Shown: positions 9,869-21,713 of the stretch, one piece after another
Layout: each line of letters opens with the position of its first letter
Position numbering within the stretch: the first letter of the stretch is position 1
DNA from: Zychaea mexicana
Lineage: Eukaryota > Mucoromycota > Mucoromycetes > Mucorales > Lichtheimiaceae
Assembly: GCF_025766255.1 (NCBI RefSeq)
Contig: NW_026516719.1
Span: forward strand, 62,001-126,000
Length of the DNA stretch: 64,000 nucleotides
Direction: 5' to 3'
Translations under genes and position numbers: made by a program
The notes under the pieces: generated by a model
Databases searched by the model: none
The model's input: only the letters and a program-made list of their open reading frames with translations
What the model was told of the DNA's origin: nothing

Positions 9869-12800
9869 ATGTCAATTGCTCAGTGGCGACAATTCAACTT
9901 TTTCGATAAACAACAAGTCGTCGATCCTACCGACAAGTCCAAATCGCCTGCCGTATTTCAGGTGTGTATATATATACAAAGACGAACATGAAGAGCAGGG
10001 GTGAAAGCAAATTGTCAGTAACATCTATATATGTTCTATGTATTATAGAAGTCTGATATATCAGTACTCACTAGCGGTCGCGGACAAATTGCACTAGCTG
10101 ATATCCTTTTTATTGTTGCTATTAATTGAAAGTTGGATGCAAGATTAACATATCTATCACTCGCTCGAAATATGCTTCCTTAACCGTTTTATGTTTACAT
10201 TCGAAAGGCCAGGTCTATATCAGCGATCGCAACTTTAAAACTCATTCGTTCGTCGCGTATGATGGCGGTCGCGTTACTCACCTTAAGCAACTCAAGCAAA
10301 AGAATATCTTGGTGACAGTTGGTGTGAGTAGAACTATTATACGGATGTCTACGTGTGAAAGGATGCCTCATACCTTATTGTGTATGCATATTTCAGGAAG
10401 AAGATAACGGCACACCAGTGGTTAAATTTTGGGACCTTGATTCAGTGGATCGATCCAAATTAAACGAGTCCCAGCCTTACACACCTACCTGCATTCGAAC
10501 AATCAAGATCCAGCATGGAACCAAGCCTTATCCTGTAAGTAAGAGAGATAATCCCATGAACCTTTGATAAAACAAAACTAACGAAAGAAACCGGGAATCT
10601 ATTGTTACAGGTATCTACCATTGCTGTGCTGGATAACATGTCTCAACTTGCTGTTGGTTTGACTAGTGGCGTTGTAATTCATGTTCGGGGAGACTTGTCA
10701 AAGGATCGTACTGTTAAGCAAAAGGTCATTTTTGAAGGCGAAGAGCCAATCACAGGTAATTTAAGCAAGACATTCTACAACGAGATAAAAGAATCTCCTA
10801 ATAAGCATGAATATTTTTGTTTTTGCAATATTTAGGTCTGGGATTCCGCGAACAAACAAAATCCACCATCTTGTTTATTGTCACCACCGGCAGCATCATG
10901 TCATATAATACTACTGCAAATAAGCCCACAGTGGTAAGTTTGGGAGGAGGAGGGGAGCAGGAGGTTGAATTTGGATAACACCAATTTTTTATCACCGAAT
11001 GAAATTTGATGTATTATACATGTACTATAGACTACGTTGGACGAACAAGGCTGTGATTTGGGATGCGCTGTCATGAGCGATGTACAAGAGATGGTAGTGG
11101 GTCGCGATGAAGCCATCTACTTTTACGATTCGACAGGAAGAGGACCATGTTTTGCATACGATACACCCAAATCATCATTGACCTGGTTCAAGGCAAATTA
11201 CTTGGTTATTGTGTCGCCACCAGTCACCACGACCACCCACTTATCAAGCCCAGCACGATCCGCCCTATCTTTCAGTCCAAAACGAAGTGCCATGAATGAA
11301 CTGACGAAAGTCACGATTTTTGATACGGCCAACAAGTTCATTGCCTACGTTGGCACGTTTGTTGGTGGTATCCGTGGTGTTTTCTGCGAATGGAATTCGG
11401 TCTGGATTGTGGGCATGGATGGCAAGGTAAATATATCAAAGAGCGGTCGTTGCTCGAATTTCTGATTCACCTCCTTTCACTTATCTATCACTTCTAGGTC
11501 CATCATCTCGATGAAAAAGATACCCCTACAAAGCTAGAGATTCTCTTCAAGCTCAATCTTTACGTTTTGGCAATCAATTTGGCACACATGCAAAAGTATG
11601 ATGATGCAAGCATCGCCGAAATTTTTAAAAAATATGGTGATCACTTGTATTCGTAAGTCTACATCCGGAAAAGTTGTACTTTACTTCTTTGGTTATGCAT
11701 CAAGGCAAAGATTAATTTCATCCTTTCAAAAAAAAAATAGAAAGGGTGATTATGACGGTGCAATTGAGCAATATGTACGAACAATCGGTCAGCTTGAACC
11801 ATCCTACGTTATTCGGAAGGTAATCAGTGTTCTATAAGAATAGGGGCTAAAAGTAAATATGTAAGTGCTAACCTCCACGGAATAGTTCTTAGACGCACAA
11901 CGAATATACAATCTAACAAACTATCTGCAAGAGCTGCATTCACAAGGATTAGCCAACGCTGACCATACCACATTGCTGCTAAATTGCTATACCAAACTCA
12001 AAGACGTATCACGATTGGATCAATTCATTAAGGTCAGTTCGAGAAAAAATTTGGCCTTGGGATTTTATACTGACATGAAAAATAATATTAGAATGACTCG
12101 GACTTAAACTTTGATCTCGAAACGGCAATCAGCGTATGTAGACAAGCGGGTTACTACGAGCATGCTGTCTATCTAGCAGAAAAGTTCCTAGAACATGATT
12201 TGTAAGTGGCGTTCGAAAAGAAAATTATAGACAATAATGGACTTACCAACAGCAACATATTGTCAACGACAGATATCTCGATATTGTTATTGAAGATATC
12301 CGAGATTACGATGCTGCCCTGACATATATACGAAAACTGACGCCCCATGAGGTGCGATTAGGAACAATTTTCTTTTCGAGCTACAAGTGGTAAAAGAAAC
12401 ACTTACTAAATAAATGACTGTATAAATAGGCCGACAAAAGTTTGCAAAAATACAGCAAAACGCTCCTTACATATCTTCCAGAGCAAACGACACAGCTACT
12501 AATCGATCTCTGCACAGGAGCTCTGACCATTACAAATATCAACGGTGGCAGTGCTGAAAGAGAAGATGCACTTTCACCTACACCTTCAGCCAAAAACAAC
12601 ACCACACTTCAAACATTATCGATCCTTCCGTTCGCTGGACCATCCAATGATGCAGCATCAATCCAGTCGGGCAGTAGTGGACATAATGGCGGCACAGGAA
12701 CGCCCAACGGCATGGGCGATAGCAGCAGAAAGCAGCGAAAAGGTCTCAGCTACACACCACCGTCTGCACGGATATTCATGCCTGCATTTGTCGAACGGCC

Positions 12801-14348
12801 TGATTGTCTCGTCATGTTGTTGGAGCGTGTTTACGAAAAGCGATGGGGCTACTCTGCGGAAAAGCTAACTGCGGCGGTGGCAACCAGTGATGCAGCATCG
12901 ACTCGCAGCTATAGCACCAACGACAAGCACCAGACGAATGGTGCTTCTGGTACCCCCACTACAACATCCGCTGCTGCTGCTGCTACGCAAAGTACATTAT
13001 CTCTACAAGAGAAAGAGGAACGCAGAACAATTTGGAACACGCTGCTCGAGCTGTATCTTATGGACGAGCATCCTGTTCCACTCATGTTCCCTCAGTTGAA
13101 CACTCAAAGACCTAATCAGCTCAGTGATCGTGATCAGCAAAAACGTCGAAAGGAGTTCCGCGTCAAGGCATTGGCGCTCTTAAAGGATGATTCAGTTGAA
13201 TATGATACAAATCAGGCTTTGGTGCTATGCCAGCTCAAGCAATTTGATGAAGGCATTGTATATCTGTACGAAAAGACGGGCATGTACACTGATATCTTGC
13301 GATTCTGGATGGATAAAGAAGAGACAGACCGTGTCATTGAGAGTGTACGAAAGTACGGGTAAGTACTTTCTTCTTCTCCCTTTTTATTGCTTATATTGTG
13401 TACCTTCGCACAAAAAACGAAAGGCAAGCTAATAAACAATCTCCAAGTGCTACGAGAAAAAAGCTGATCAAGTCATTGTTTGATTCTATTTTCAACGTCT
13501 AGACCAAAGGATTCGTCATTATACCCCATGGTGCTCACCTATTTTTCATCCAATCCGGAAATATTATCCAAATCCACGCCTGAACTTTTATCTGTTATCA
13601 ACCATATCGACTCTCAAGATCTTTTGCCACCTATTCAGGTAGTTCAAGCTTTGTCTCAAAGCAATGTGGCTACTATCGGTTTGATCAAGCGATACATTGG
13701 CAAAAAGATCGAGCACGAGCGAGAAGAGTTGAAGCAGGTGGGTACAGCAAAGTGAGGTGGATATTCGTGGGGGAACTGATATGACTAATATTCTTACTGA
13801 CCGTGAATAAATGATTCAGAACGAAGAGCTAATAACAAGTTATCGCGAAGAGACTGAAAAAAGAAGAAATGAAATTGAGGAACTACAGACAAGTGCGCGT
13901 ATATTCCAAGTTCAAAAATGTAGTGGATGTGATGGCATGCTTGATTTACCCGCTATCCATTTCCTTTGCCGTCACTCGTATCATCAGCGGTAAGTAGCTC
14001 TTGTCACACGTAGAACTGAGTACGTCAAACACGTTGCAGCCTAATCTCTGACGCTATCTTCCTAGCTGTATTGGTGAAAACGATCGAGAGTGCCCACAGT
14101 GTGCTATCCAGCACCGTATGATCAGCGAAATTCGTCGAACACAAGAAGCCAACGCAGATCGTCATGATTTGTTCTTTGATCAGGTACGCATATAATAATT
14201 GGAGGGAGGTTATTCAGTTAGAAGACCCGATTGCTAAACACCAGTCTTTATACGTACATCGCAGCTCGATAGCGAAGAAGATGGGTTCTCGGTCATTGCA
14301 GATTACTTTTCAAGGAACACGATGGCATTTGCCAAACTAGTTGATTGA
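9869..14348 (+). CDS. VPS11: VPS11, HOPS/CORVET tethering complex subunit
   Basis: Seventeen exons give 1050 aa: 9869-9961, 10049-10100, 10199-10323, 10397-10534, 10611-10755, 10836-10933, 11031-11426, 11498-11652, 11741-11819, 11886-12032, 12092-12201, 12273-12351, 12430-13358, 13503-13737, 13820-13989, 14066-14183, 14265-14348. Motifs characteristic of VPS11 appear in order: an N-terminal beta-propeller (RVTHLKQLKQKNIL, GPCFAYDTPK), the alpha-solenoid (YGDHLYSKGDYDGAIEQY, LANADHTTLLLNCYTKLKD, LPEQTTQLL), and a C-terminal RING-H2 near residues 960-1000 (CSGC, CRHSYHQRC, CPQC), then FSVIADYF. VPS11 scaffolds the HOPS and CORVET complexes that tether late endosomes and vacuoles. Exon 13 carries a Ser/Gly/Ala-rich insertion (about residues 570-700) that makes it longer than the roughly 940-residue animal protein. 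Intron 2 is AT-AC. Confidence 0.95.
10101..10198 (+). other. U12-type AT-AC intron in VPS11
   Basis: The 98-nt intron begins ATATCCTTTT at 10101, has TTCCTTAAC at 10176-10184, and ends TTTAC at 10198. These match the minor-spliceosome 5' splice site and branch-point consensus, and the branch adenosine lies 15 nt from the intron end. Joining 10100 to 10199 gives ALADSKGQVYISDRN, which aligns with the GD-x-x-GQI segment of other VPS11 proteins. No GT-AG alternative restores this frame. Confidence 0.92.
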
Positions 14349-14365
14349 AAAGAGCGTGGGACCAA

Positions 14366-14386
14366 CTATATATATATATATATATC
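14366..14386. repeat. TA dinucleotide microsatellite
   Basis: About ten TA units directly after the VPS11 stop, in its 3' untranslated region. Confidence 0.8.
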
Positions 14387-14679
14387 ATATATTACGTTAC
14401 TATGATTGTTAACAACACAACTCATTCTATATATCCATATTATATGTTGCTTTACTAAAGATTCGAGAACGCATATCCTCCTCGAATTCAATAAGTACAG
14501 TGTACAGAACAATTTATTTCCAAAGAGTAGTAGATGTATGACTGACTCAAACGCCTAGGGATGAAATGATGAAGTATGATACAGGGTAGAACAAATATAT
14601 GTGATAGCCGTGAAGAGTGGATATAACCGGGTATAGATAGATGTGATGCAGAATGCTTTGTTGGGTGTAAATTTGTGGT

Positions 14680-16412
14680 TTAGCATACGCTTTCAGGATC
14701 ATGCAACTGCAACACGTTGTCAGCGCCTCCCAAGTCAGATAAGAAAGTACTTGCAACGCCTTGTGATCCATGCTTTGTTTCTTCCTTGAGGACATTGATA
14801 GCATACCCGACCACTAAAAGTCCTGGAGGGCGACTTCCACCCACACTGTCCAACAGCTGAACGATATTTTGCAAGGAACCCCACACAATCCGCTGATCTT
14901 TACAACTTGCTCTTTCGATAATGGCGCAGGGTACATCGGCAGGGTATTTTTGCTTTCCAATTAAATCTTGAGTCAGTGCTGATAGGCGATGAATGGCCAT
15001 CAAAAAGACGTCGGTTCGGTGTGCGTCAAAAGTTGGTAGAGGTATTGTAGAGTTTTTGGCACCTGTGCCAGTCGTAACTAGGAATTGAGATGCAACAGAT
15101 CGATGGGTCAAAGGGATACCAGCCAATAGCGGTGCAGCATATGAAGATGAAATTCCAGGAATGACTTGTGGAGTGTAGCCGAGCTTTCTAAAGTGCAGAA
15201 CTTCTTCACCACCTCGGCCAAATAAGTATGGATCTGAAATAAAAATCCATATCGTTTGAGTCATCTGGGTTCTTGCAGATATCCTTGGTATGCTGCTTCT
15301 CTACATTCCCCATAAATTCTAAGAAAATTACCTCCTTGTTTCAAGCGAACGACACGTTTGCCTTGCTTGAGTGCAACCAGTGCCATTTGGTTAAACTCCT
15401 CCTGTGCAGCATCGGCATTGCCTGGGAACTTGCGGGAAATCTTCAATTCACACTTGACAAGTGCAACTACTTCAGCTGGTACGATCTTGTCTGCCAGAAC
15501 TAAGTCTGCATCTTCGATAGCCCTATGTGCAGCCATGGTCAACAGATCGGGATCGCCGGTACCTGCACCGACCAACGTAATGACACCTTGCTTTTCCTGC
15601 TTCAATGGTTGTTCATGTTGGCTTATTACTGGTTGTTGCTGCAGCTGCTGTTGAGGACGTGGTGGAGCACCAAGTGATGCCAAACGTTCCGACTTGCCGA
15701 TACTTTCATATCCTTCGTCATGGTGATACGCTTCCAACAGATCCTCCATATCACGATCTGACAATTGCGCCAATCGGTCCATGCTCCAGTATTCACAGAT
15801 CTGAGCCAGCCACTTCATACGTCGACCACTAGCAGCTGAGGACGGATCCGAGCAACGTACTTTATGGCGTAACAACCCCACTCGTCGTACAGCATCACCG
15901 AGATTAGCTGGCAGCGATGCAGCCACGTGACGCCTGATACGGTTCGACAGTTTGGACGCCAGGCCGTTGGTCGAAACCGCAATTTGGAGTGATTGATCGC
16001 GGTAGGTCGACGTCATGAAGAAATCGCACAGATCGTTGGCGTCAGTGACATTGATAGGAATGCGCCGAGCACGGCAAGCCTGTGCAATCGGTGTGGCAAA
16101 CGCACGATCGGAGACACAGACAAAGACGAGATCAGCCAGGTTCTCGTCGAGATAAGCAACGTCAAAGTCAGAACCGAGCCATTGGATTTGCTTTTGTTCA
16201 ATACGGTAGACGAGTTCAGAGCACATGTTTTCTATGGGTCCAACGAGAGAAACGGCAGCGTCGGCTTCGAGAGACGCCAGTACTCGGCTGGCGGCAATAG
16301 TAGTGTTGCCAACGACAACCACCTTTTTGTTATTGCATTGCATTGCGATCATGAGGGATGCACCGCCCTGAGGGTTGGGTACCTGAGGCAGAGGGGTAGC
16401 GGTAGTTGACAT
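14680..16412 (-). CDS. MET1: siroheme synthesis protein: Met8-like domain fused to uroporphyrinogen-III C-methyltransferase
   Basis: Exons 15332-16412 and 14680-15233 give 544 aa; the intron is GTAATT...TTTCAG in phase 1. The ATG at 16412 is used rather than a nearer upstream TTG. The N-terminal part resembles precorrin-2 dehydrogenase/ferrochelatase (CysG-N/Met8): a Rossmann-like start (KKVVVVGNTTIAASRVL), PINVTDANDLCDFF and LQIAVSTNGLASKLS. A Gln-rich linker follows, then a SUMT methyltransferase: VGAGTGDPDLLTM, GDPYLFGRGGEE and PGISSSYAAPLLAGIPLTHR. The SUMT half would methylate uroporphyrinogen III to precorrin-2 with SAM, feeding siroheme for sulfite reductase. The usual GxGxxA nucleotide loop is GNTTIA here, so dehydrogenase activity of the first half is uncertain. 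The name follows yeast Met1, which has the same architecture as far as I recall. Confidence 0.88.
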
Positions 16413-18254
16413 GGACAAAGATAGAGTAGGGGTGTATATAGTAGAGAGAGGTATTAAAGAGAAAAGGTGTGCTCTAGAGTGAGTTTATGAGGAAGCATCT
16501 TCTTAATATATATACGCTTTCGCCGAAATGGGCTAACAAACAAATCAAATGCGTTGAAGATTAGGCAAGCGATGGCGAAGCTTGCGTTCGGTAAATTGAT
16601 TGGCTGATAACGCTTATGCCTCATCTGTGTTGCTCACCTAAATAAAAAAAAACTTTTTTTTTACTGGTTCCTGTATTTTGTTATTTCTATACGGTCAAGT
16701 GCACCGAATGAGTGCATTATCATATCAGTACTCTCTGATAACAGGAATGCACGACCCGGTATGTGTATGCTTTTTAGACCAGATATTCCTTATCTCTTTC
16801 TATCAGAATAATCTACCAGCTTTGTTTATCAGCCCGCCGCTGCCCCATCTTTTTAAAAGCTGTGGAGCATCATTTCCTTGAAGAACACTGCTCCGGAACC
16901 ATCCTCAGTTCTGCGCATCTTTTATCAACAAAAAGCACAATAGCCACAGTCTTATTACAGAATGGAATATGTATGTGGCTGCGTCCTGTTTTCGTTTAAG
17001 CGCTCAAAAGTATGGTTTCCGCGCTTTTGATCATCAGAAACCATTGCACTGCTGGCATCAACGACGTCGCTCAGAGATATGTTTCGAAAGTATTAACCTT
17101 ATCTTTAATAATACGATCGTAAGCAATATTGCTTCTACTCCAAAGAAAACACTACGACAGGTCTTACCGGAATGAGTCGATCTTGGTTCAAAAGTTCTGT
17201 AAAAGTACTCAGTGATCGGCCCTCGTCGTGGAGTTGTCGAGAAATGCTCTTGTGTCAAGCAGAATGTGTATAAATAGAAACAGCGTTGCGTTGCCTTGGT
17301 AATTTTAACGCTTGCGACAAGTTAACTTAAAGATACTAAAGATACAGTAACAAAAGCTTTTTTTTGGATGTTACTTTATCCATCGTACGAGGTTCTTTAT
17401 GATATGCTGTCGATAGAAAGATATTATCTAGTATAAATAACGAACAATAAGCAGACTAGGCATCGATGATCTTACTGGTATAATCATTACACTTCTCGCT
17501 ACCCTTCTCTTTCTTTGCTCCGTATGGTTTCAATTGTTGTATATGACTTATACCACATTTCGTGCCAGGCAACAGTACATAACTCGTCTGTACGCATTTA
17601 TTAATCAACAGTATTTACTTTGGAGCGTTGTATTTTATAGTAATATATTAGAATACAATGGTGCAGTCATATCATATATATCCAAGTTTGTGAACATTTG
17701 ATAAATATCACACGCGCCAATCATCAAAATACTGTACAGGCATGTTCAGGTAAATGCTTTCCACAATGCACTTGATTACTGCGCGCAATCAGGAAAAATT
17801 ACTTGGTGAAAATCCGAGTGTACCGAAGGTTATATTATGTAACACGTTTTCACCTTAGTTTTGGCTTCACAATCACATAAGCTTACGACATATAAAGAAA
17901 AGTGGTGTAATATAGCATGCAATCATGCATGGCTACTGCGGTTATGTGTGAATACATATTTATTATAGAAAGAGAAAGAAACGCGTTGCGCAGCATCTTC
18001 AGTTGACTTTAAAAAAACCTATAGTGATGAGTTCACTTGTGTGAACTGAATGGTTTATTAATGCCTAAATGGTTTTGCTCTTTCTCGTTTCATCGCGCTT
18101 TTTAATTGGCAGTTGTTTTTCTTATTTACGCACACACACCAGGAAAACATACATAAAAAGTGGTATATGTAAGTTGTCCGATTCCTTAGAAGAGTGTTCT
18201 TCTTGGTGGAAATACTGGATCGTATGTATGCAAGAGACTGCCGCAGCGGTAATA
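16413..18254. other. intergenic region
   Basis: About 1.8 kb upstream of the siroheme gene. It contains T-rich tracts (16650-16663, 17360-17368) and short frames (16678-16881, 16969-17175, 17058-17258 minus) that lack motifs, splice support or coding-like composition. Nothing recognisable. Confidence 0.5.
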
Positions 18255-18597
18255 CAGTGCCCGCTCGATAATTCAATACTCGATAACTCGATATTTTTGA
18301 TAATTCGATCACTTTCTCAAATGACCAGGCTGGTAAGCAGTAAAATATCGACAAAGCGATAATTCGATCATCGATCGCTTGGCTGTGACATATCGACAAG
18401 TATAAACCAATAGAAATGCTTAGTGACGCGGAATTCAACCAGCGATCAGTGCCGGATCATACATCAGAGTCTAGAGTTAACAGTATTCCCAATGAATATT
18501 CCTTTTCTTAACGAGTCCCAATTTCATAACTCGATATTTCGATATTTCGATCACTTATGGCCGTTACCAAAGTGATCGAATTATCGAGCGGGCACTG
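18255..18597. mobile_element. pogo-like MITE, 343 bp
   Basis: The ends are inverted repeats: the left starts CAGTGCCCGCTCGATAATTC at 18255, and the right, read on the minus strand from 18597, starts with the same 20 bases. A second shared block, GATAATTCGATCACTTT, lies inside both ends. TA dinucleotides flank the element (18253-18254 and 18598-18599), as expected of Tc1/mariner-pogo target duplication. There is no transposase frame, so it is a non-autonomous element. The subterminal regions are packed with short CGATA/TCGAT motifs. Confidence 0.82.
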
Positions 18598-19302
18598 TAC
18601 TTTGCTTGTTGAAGATGATAGCCAAAAAGCCTCAAAGATAGACTTAGTGCCGCTTATTACACATGGCAAATGTCTAGAGATGTTTTGTAATAATACTAAC
18701 GAAAGTGTAACAAAGACATACTTGTGTTTACGTGGAATGCTAGATAGTTTGTATTACTAATGAATCTGCATTACTATCCTTCATTTCCAGTAGATGTTCG
18801 ATCGGTTTGTCATCATCGCTTGACTACCATCAATTTCTGAGGCAAGTTTTTTTTATTTGATTGACAAACTTGTATATATTTCAGTTTTCTCATCATTGAT
18901 TGTTGTGTTATGTGCTCTTTAGTCGTGCTCTGTCTACACCGTTACGTACTTAATTTGTTAAGGCCTTGCATATATTATCTTTTAAACCACATCACAGAGC
19001 AATTTTGAACACACGTTACTGCGGTCAGATGTAAGTATGCTCCTGACTTTTTTAAGATAAGCGGCTTATCATGTCTTATGATGGTATTTGCTATGACAGA
19101 ATCATTAAGATTATGGTGACACTTTACTTCAAGCGAAGAAGTGAATGCTAAAGCTTTTTGAGAACAGCTTGATGTTGAAGTCACAATGGTTGATGACTAG
19201 CTGACCAACCACAAAATGCATATATGTGACTTTTATTACCGGTTAAAAACATAGAAGGGAAAATGAAGCTAAATAAATAATATGGATCGACTGCAGCATA
19301 TA

Positions 19303-19691
19303 CAGTAGACCCCCTCTAATGTCAACCCCTTTAATGTCAACTCTCGATAAGGTCAACGTTTTTCTGAGTATGCCTAACATTTTAGCAGAGGAAAATGTCA
19401 ACTTCTACGTAAGGTCAATGTCAACACCTAAGCCAGGGTTGACTTTTTATCAAGAACAAACATAAATCAAAAACGTCTATTCCGTCGTTAGTTGAAACTA
19501 TTCTGTCATGGATGACTGCATATATAGTATACATTTTTTAAATACAGTGTGTTGGAATGCGTTGATTTAATATCTTTATTATCTGGTTATAAGCTTTGTG
19601 CCTAGATAGTCCATCCCCGCCAAACGTCAACCCGCGTTAGCGTCAACACTTTCAGCTGAACTTGAGGGTTGACATTAACGAGGGTCCACTA
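19303..19691. mobile_element. second MITE family, about 389 bp
   Basis: The left end (CAGTAGACCCCCTCTAATG at 19303) and the reverse complement of the right end (TAGTGGACCCTCGTTAATG from 19691) form an imperfect inverted repeat that continues into TCAACCC on both sides. TA flanks lie at 19301-19302 and 19692-19693. GTCAAC or GTTGAC occurs about nine times inside, including subterminal copies near both ends, as in transposase-binding arrays. No coding frame is present. Sequence differs from the neighbouring 18255-18597 element, so it is a separate family. Confidence 0.75.
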
Positions 19692-19693
19692 TA

Positions 19694-21557
19694 TTAAAGA
19701 ACGTCGGTACAGGAGCTAACAGCGGTGTATATACTGTATAAGTACACAGGTTGCATTCACTATATGTACTCGAAGGATCTGTACAAATGCGTATCATACA
19801 TACGTGAGCATGAAACCATGGCCATAATACAGTAGTCTTATGAAAAGAGAATTGCTTTTTCTTCTTGTCCCTCCACCCCTTCGCTTTCATTACATATTAA
19901 TAATACATACCCAATTCGTTTTCCTATATCTGATATTGAAAATGCTTTCTTGCGTAGTATTTCTTCGTCTCAGTAAATATGTCTGCATTGATCTATCATC
20001 ACTTTCGACCAAAACCAAACTTGATGGCTAACCAGTATTTGCAGGGACAGTTTTTAGCCCGATGTTTACTGGTCCGAAGATCAATGCGAGAAAGAAAAAA
20101 GGTACAGATGATAGGAGAAAAAACATTCTACATACTATGTATATAATAGGGTTTTGAATATTTGAACTTGTTTGTACATAGCGCTTTCCCACAATAAGTT
20201 CGTTATAAACGTGATATAAATTTAAATGAGCAAAGAATCAGACTGTGCAATAGAGAAAGTGCCCATCATAGCGAACAAGATCAGTACAACTACTACACTT
20301 CTGTATTGTGCTGTCATGCTTTTTCTCTATTATGTAACTGCAGTGCAAAATGAATACCACGACGACGACAATGGTTATGCATGCTGTAGATGGTTTTGTA
20401 AACTTTACCATGCAACTAAGTATGTGCGTTACAAAAAAGCTGACTGCTCCCTGAGCTATTGTTGCTAGAGCAAAAGAAGATTGGATTCCACAGACAAGGG
20501 CTCCATCATGGTATTATTGGGCTATTGTACTACTGCCACTAGTATTGTCAGGTTGTGACATAATAAAGCTTTATGACGTAAGAGTATTTACTTCGACCTG
20601 GACAGCTGTCTATAAAGAGGAAAAGTAGAGGGGTCAACATTAAAGTGATGCGTATGTATGTAGAAGCACTTGCTGACAATTTGCTGCATAGAAAACGACA
20701 ACTTTTGTCGGTGCTGTCATCATTGTTGTCATTATCACTATAGTAATAATTGTATCTTTGGAAGCATGTGCTGGTTTTTCTAATATCAATGAGCATCACT
20801 ATTGCTACCGAGTGTTGTTTGCAAAAATCTCTTTTCTCCTCAATTCATTCATCTTAGGGTAAATTTTTTATCAATAGACACCAAGTAAAAGAGATATGGA
20901 GAGAAAGCATGTTTAAGCATGTAACCATCTTGTTTAGCACATGTTGTAATGATGATGATGATATGATGTCTATGTGGTTCTTGCTGCACGTACGTGGTTG
21001 TAAATAGGGGCAGCACGGATGGAATTCTAGGTCGTCTACAACCAAAGTTTAAAAGAATATCTAGTCAAAAGCATTATATATCTATGCAGCCCATCATGAA
21101 AGCAAAGGGAAAAAGAAAAGTCGAGATAATGACCCCCATACAGTATGTTTGTAAGGATGAACGTAGAAGAGACGAGCACGATGTTGGATCGCTATCCTGT
21201 TCAAGTAAAGGGGATAAAGGAACTGGATGCAAGAGCATTTTCATACTCAGCGATTCCCCAAGAAATTTTACTGTGATCTAACTATTCGATACCACATAAC
21301 ACATAGCTCACACCAAATATTTATCGTGATGCTGTCCTGCCGCACAAAATAATTATCACTACAATATCCATCATAGCCCAATTTGTTTGCATTTGTTCCA
21401 GCTAGCCGAAAAAAGGAGAATTATGGTTTTAAAAAGGTTTTTTATTTATTAAAATATATGAAAGGGTATCGTAACTATCGAATTCTTGAAGAGAACCTGT
21501 ATGTAGTAAAAGAGAAAGATATCAGTTATGACTGATCACTAGTAACATCCACATATG
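19694..21557. other. intergenic region with one weak small-ORF candidate
   Basis: About 1.9 kb. The 80-codon frame at 20226-20468 (MSKESDCAIEKV, a hydrophobic segment, then a Cys-rich tail ending SYCC) could be a small membrane protein but has no TATA box, splice or family support. The rest is AT-rich with no motif recognised. Confidence 0.4.
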
Positions 21558-21713
21558 TCACATTTCTTCCTCCCTCCCTTTTCTTCCTTTCCGTATACAC
21601 CACCCAATCTCAGCAGAAGGTAATGGAAAGCTTTTTTCTTTCAGTAGAGTTTGTAAGGTAGCGGTTGTTTTTTCCACATCGTCATAACGACTCGAGCCAA
21701 ATGCCTGGATCAT
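21558..21713 (-). CDS. candidate 51-aa protein, unknown function
   Basis: An ATG at 21711-21713 opens 51 codons starting MIQAFGSSRYDDVEKTTATL and ending in a charged RKGRKGREEEM tail. The first 40 codons have balanced, protein-like composition with an amphipathic helix pattern. A plausible leader intron exists: on the minus strand CTATCG/GTAAGT ends an exon at about 21781 and TTATGAAAAG precedes 21728, so the ATG would sit 15 nt into exon 2. No family was recognised. The purine-rich 3' end (21560-21585) may mean the real C-terminus differs through a further intron. Confidence 0.35.
   Translation of the reverse strand: MIQAFGSSRYDDVEKTTATLQTLLKEKSFPLPSAEIGWCIRKGRKGREEEM

Noticed and set aside
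10101..10198. GT-AG alternatives for VPS11 intron 2
   Set aside because: Every GT/AG pair tried breaks the frame or deletes conserved residues; the AT-AC pair alone gives the conserved junction.
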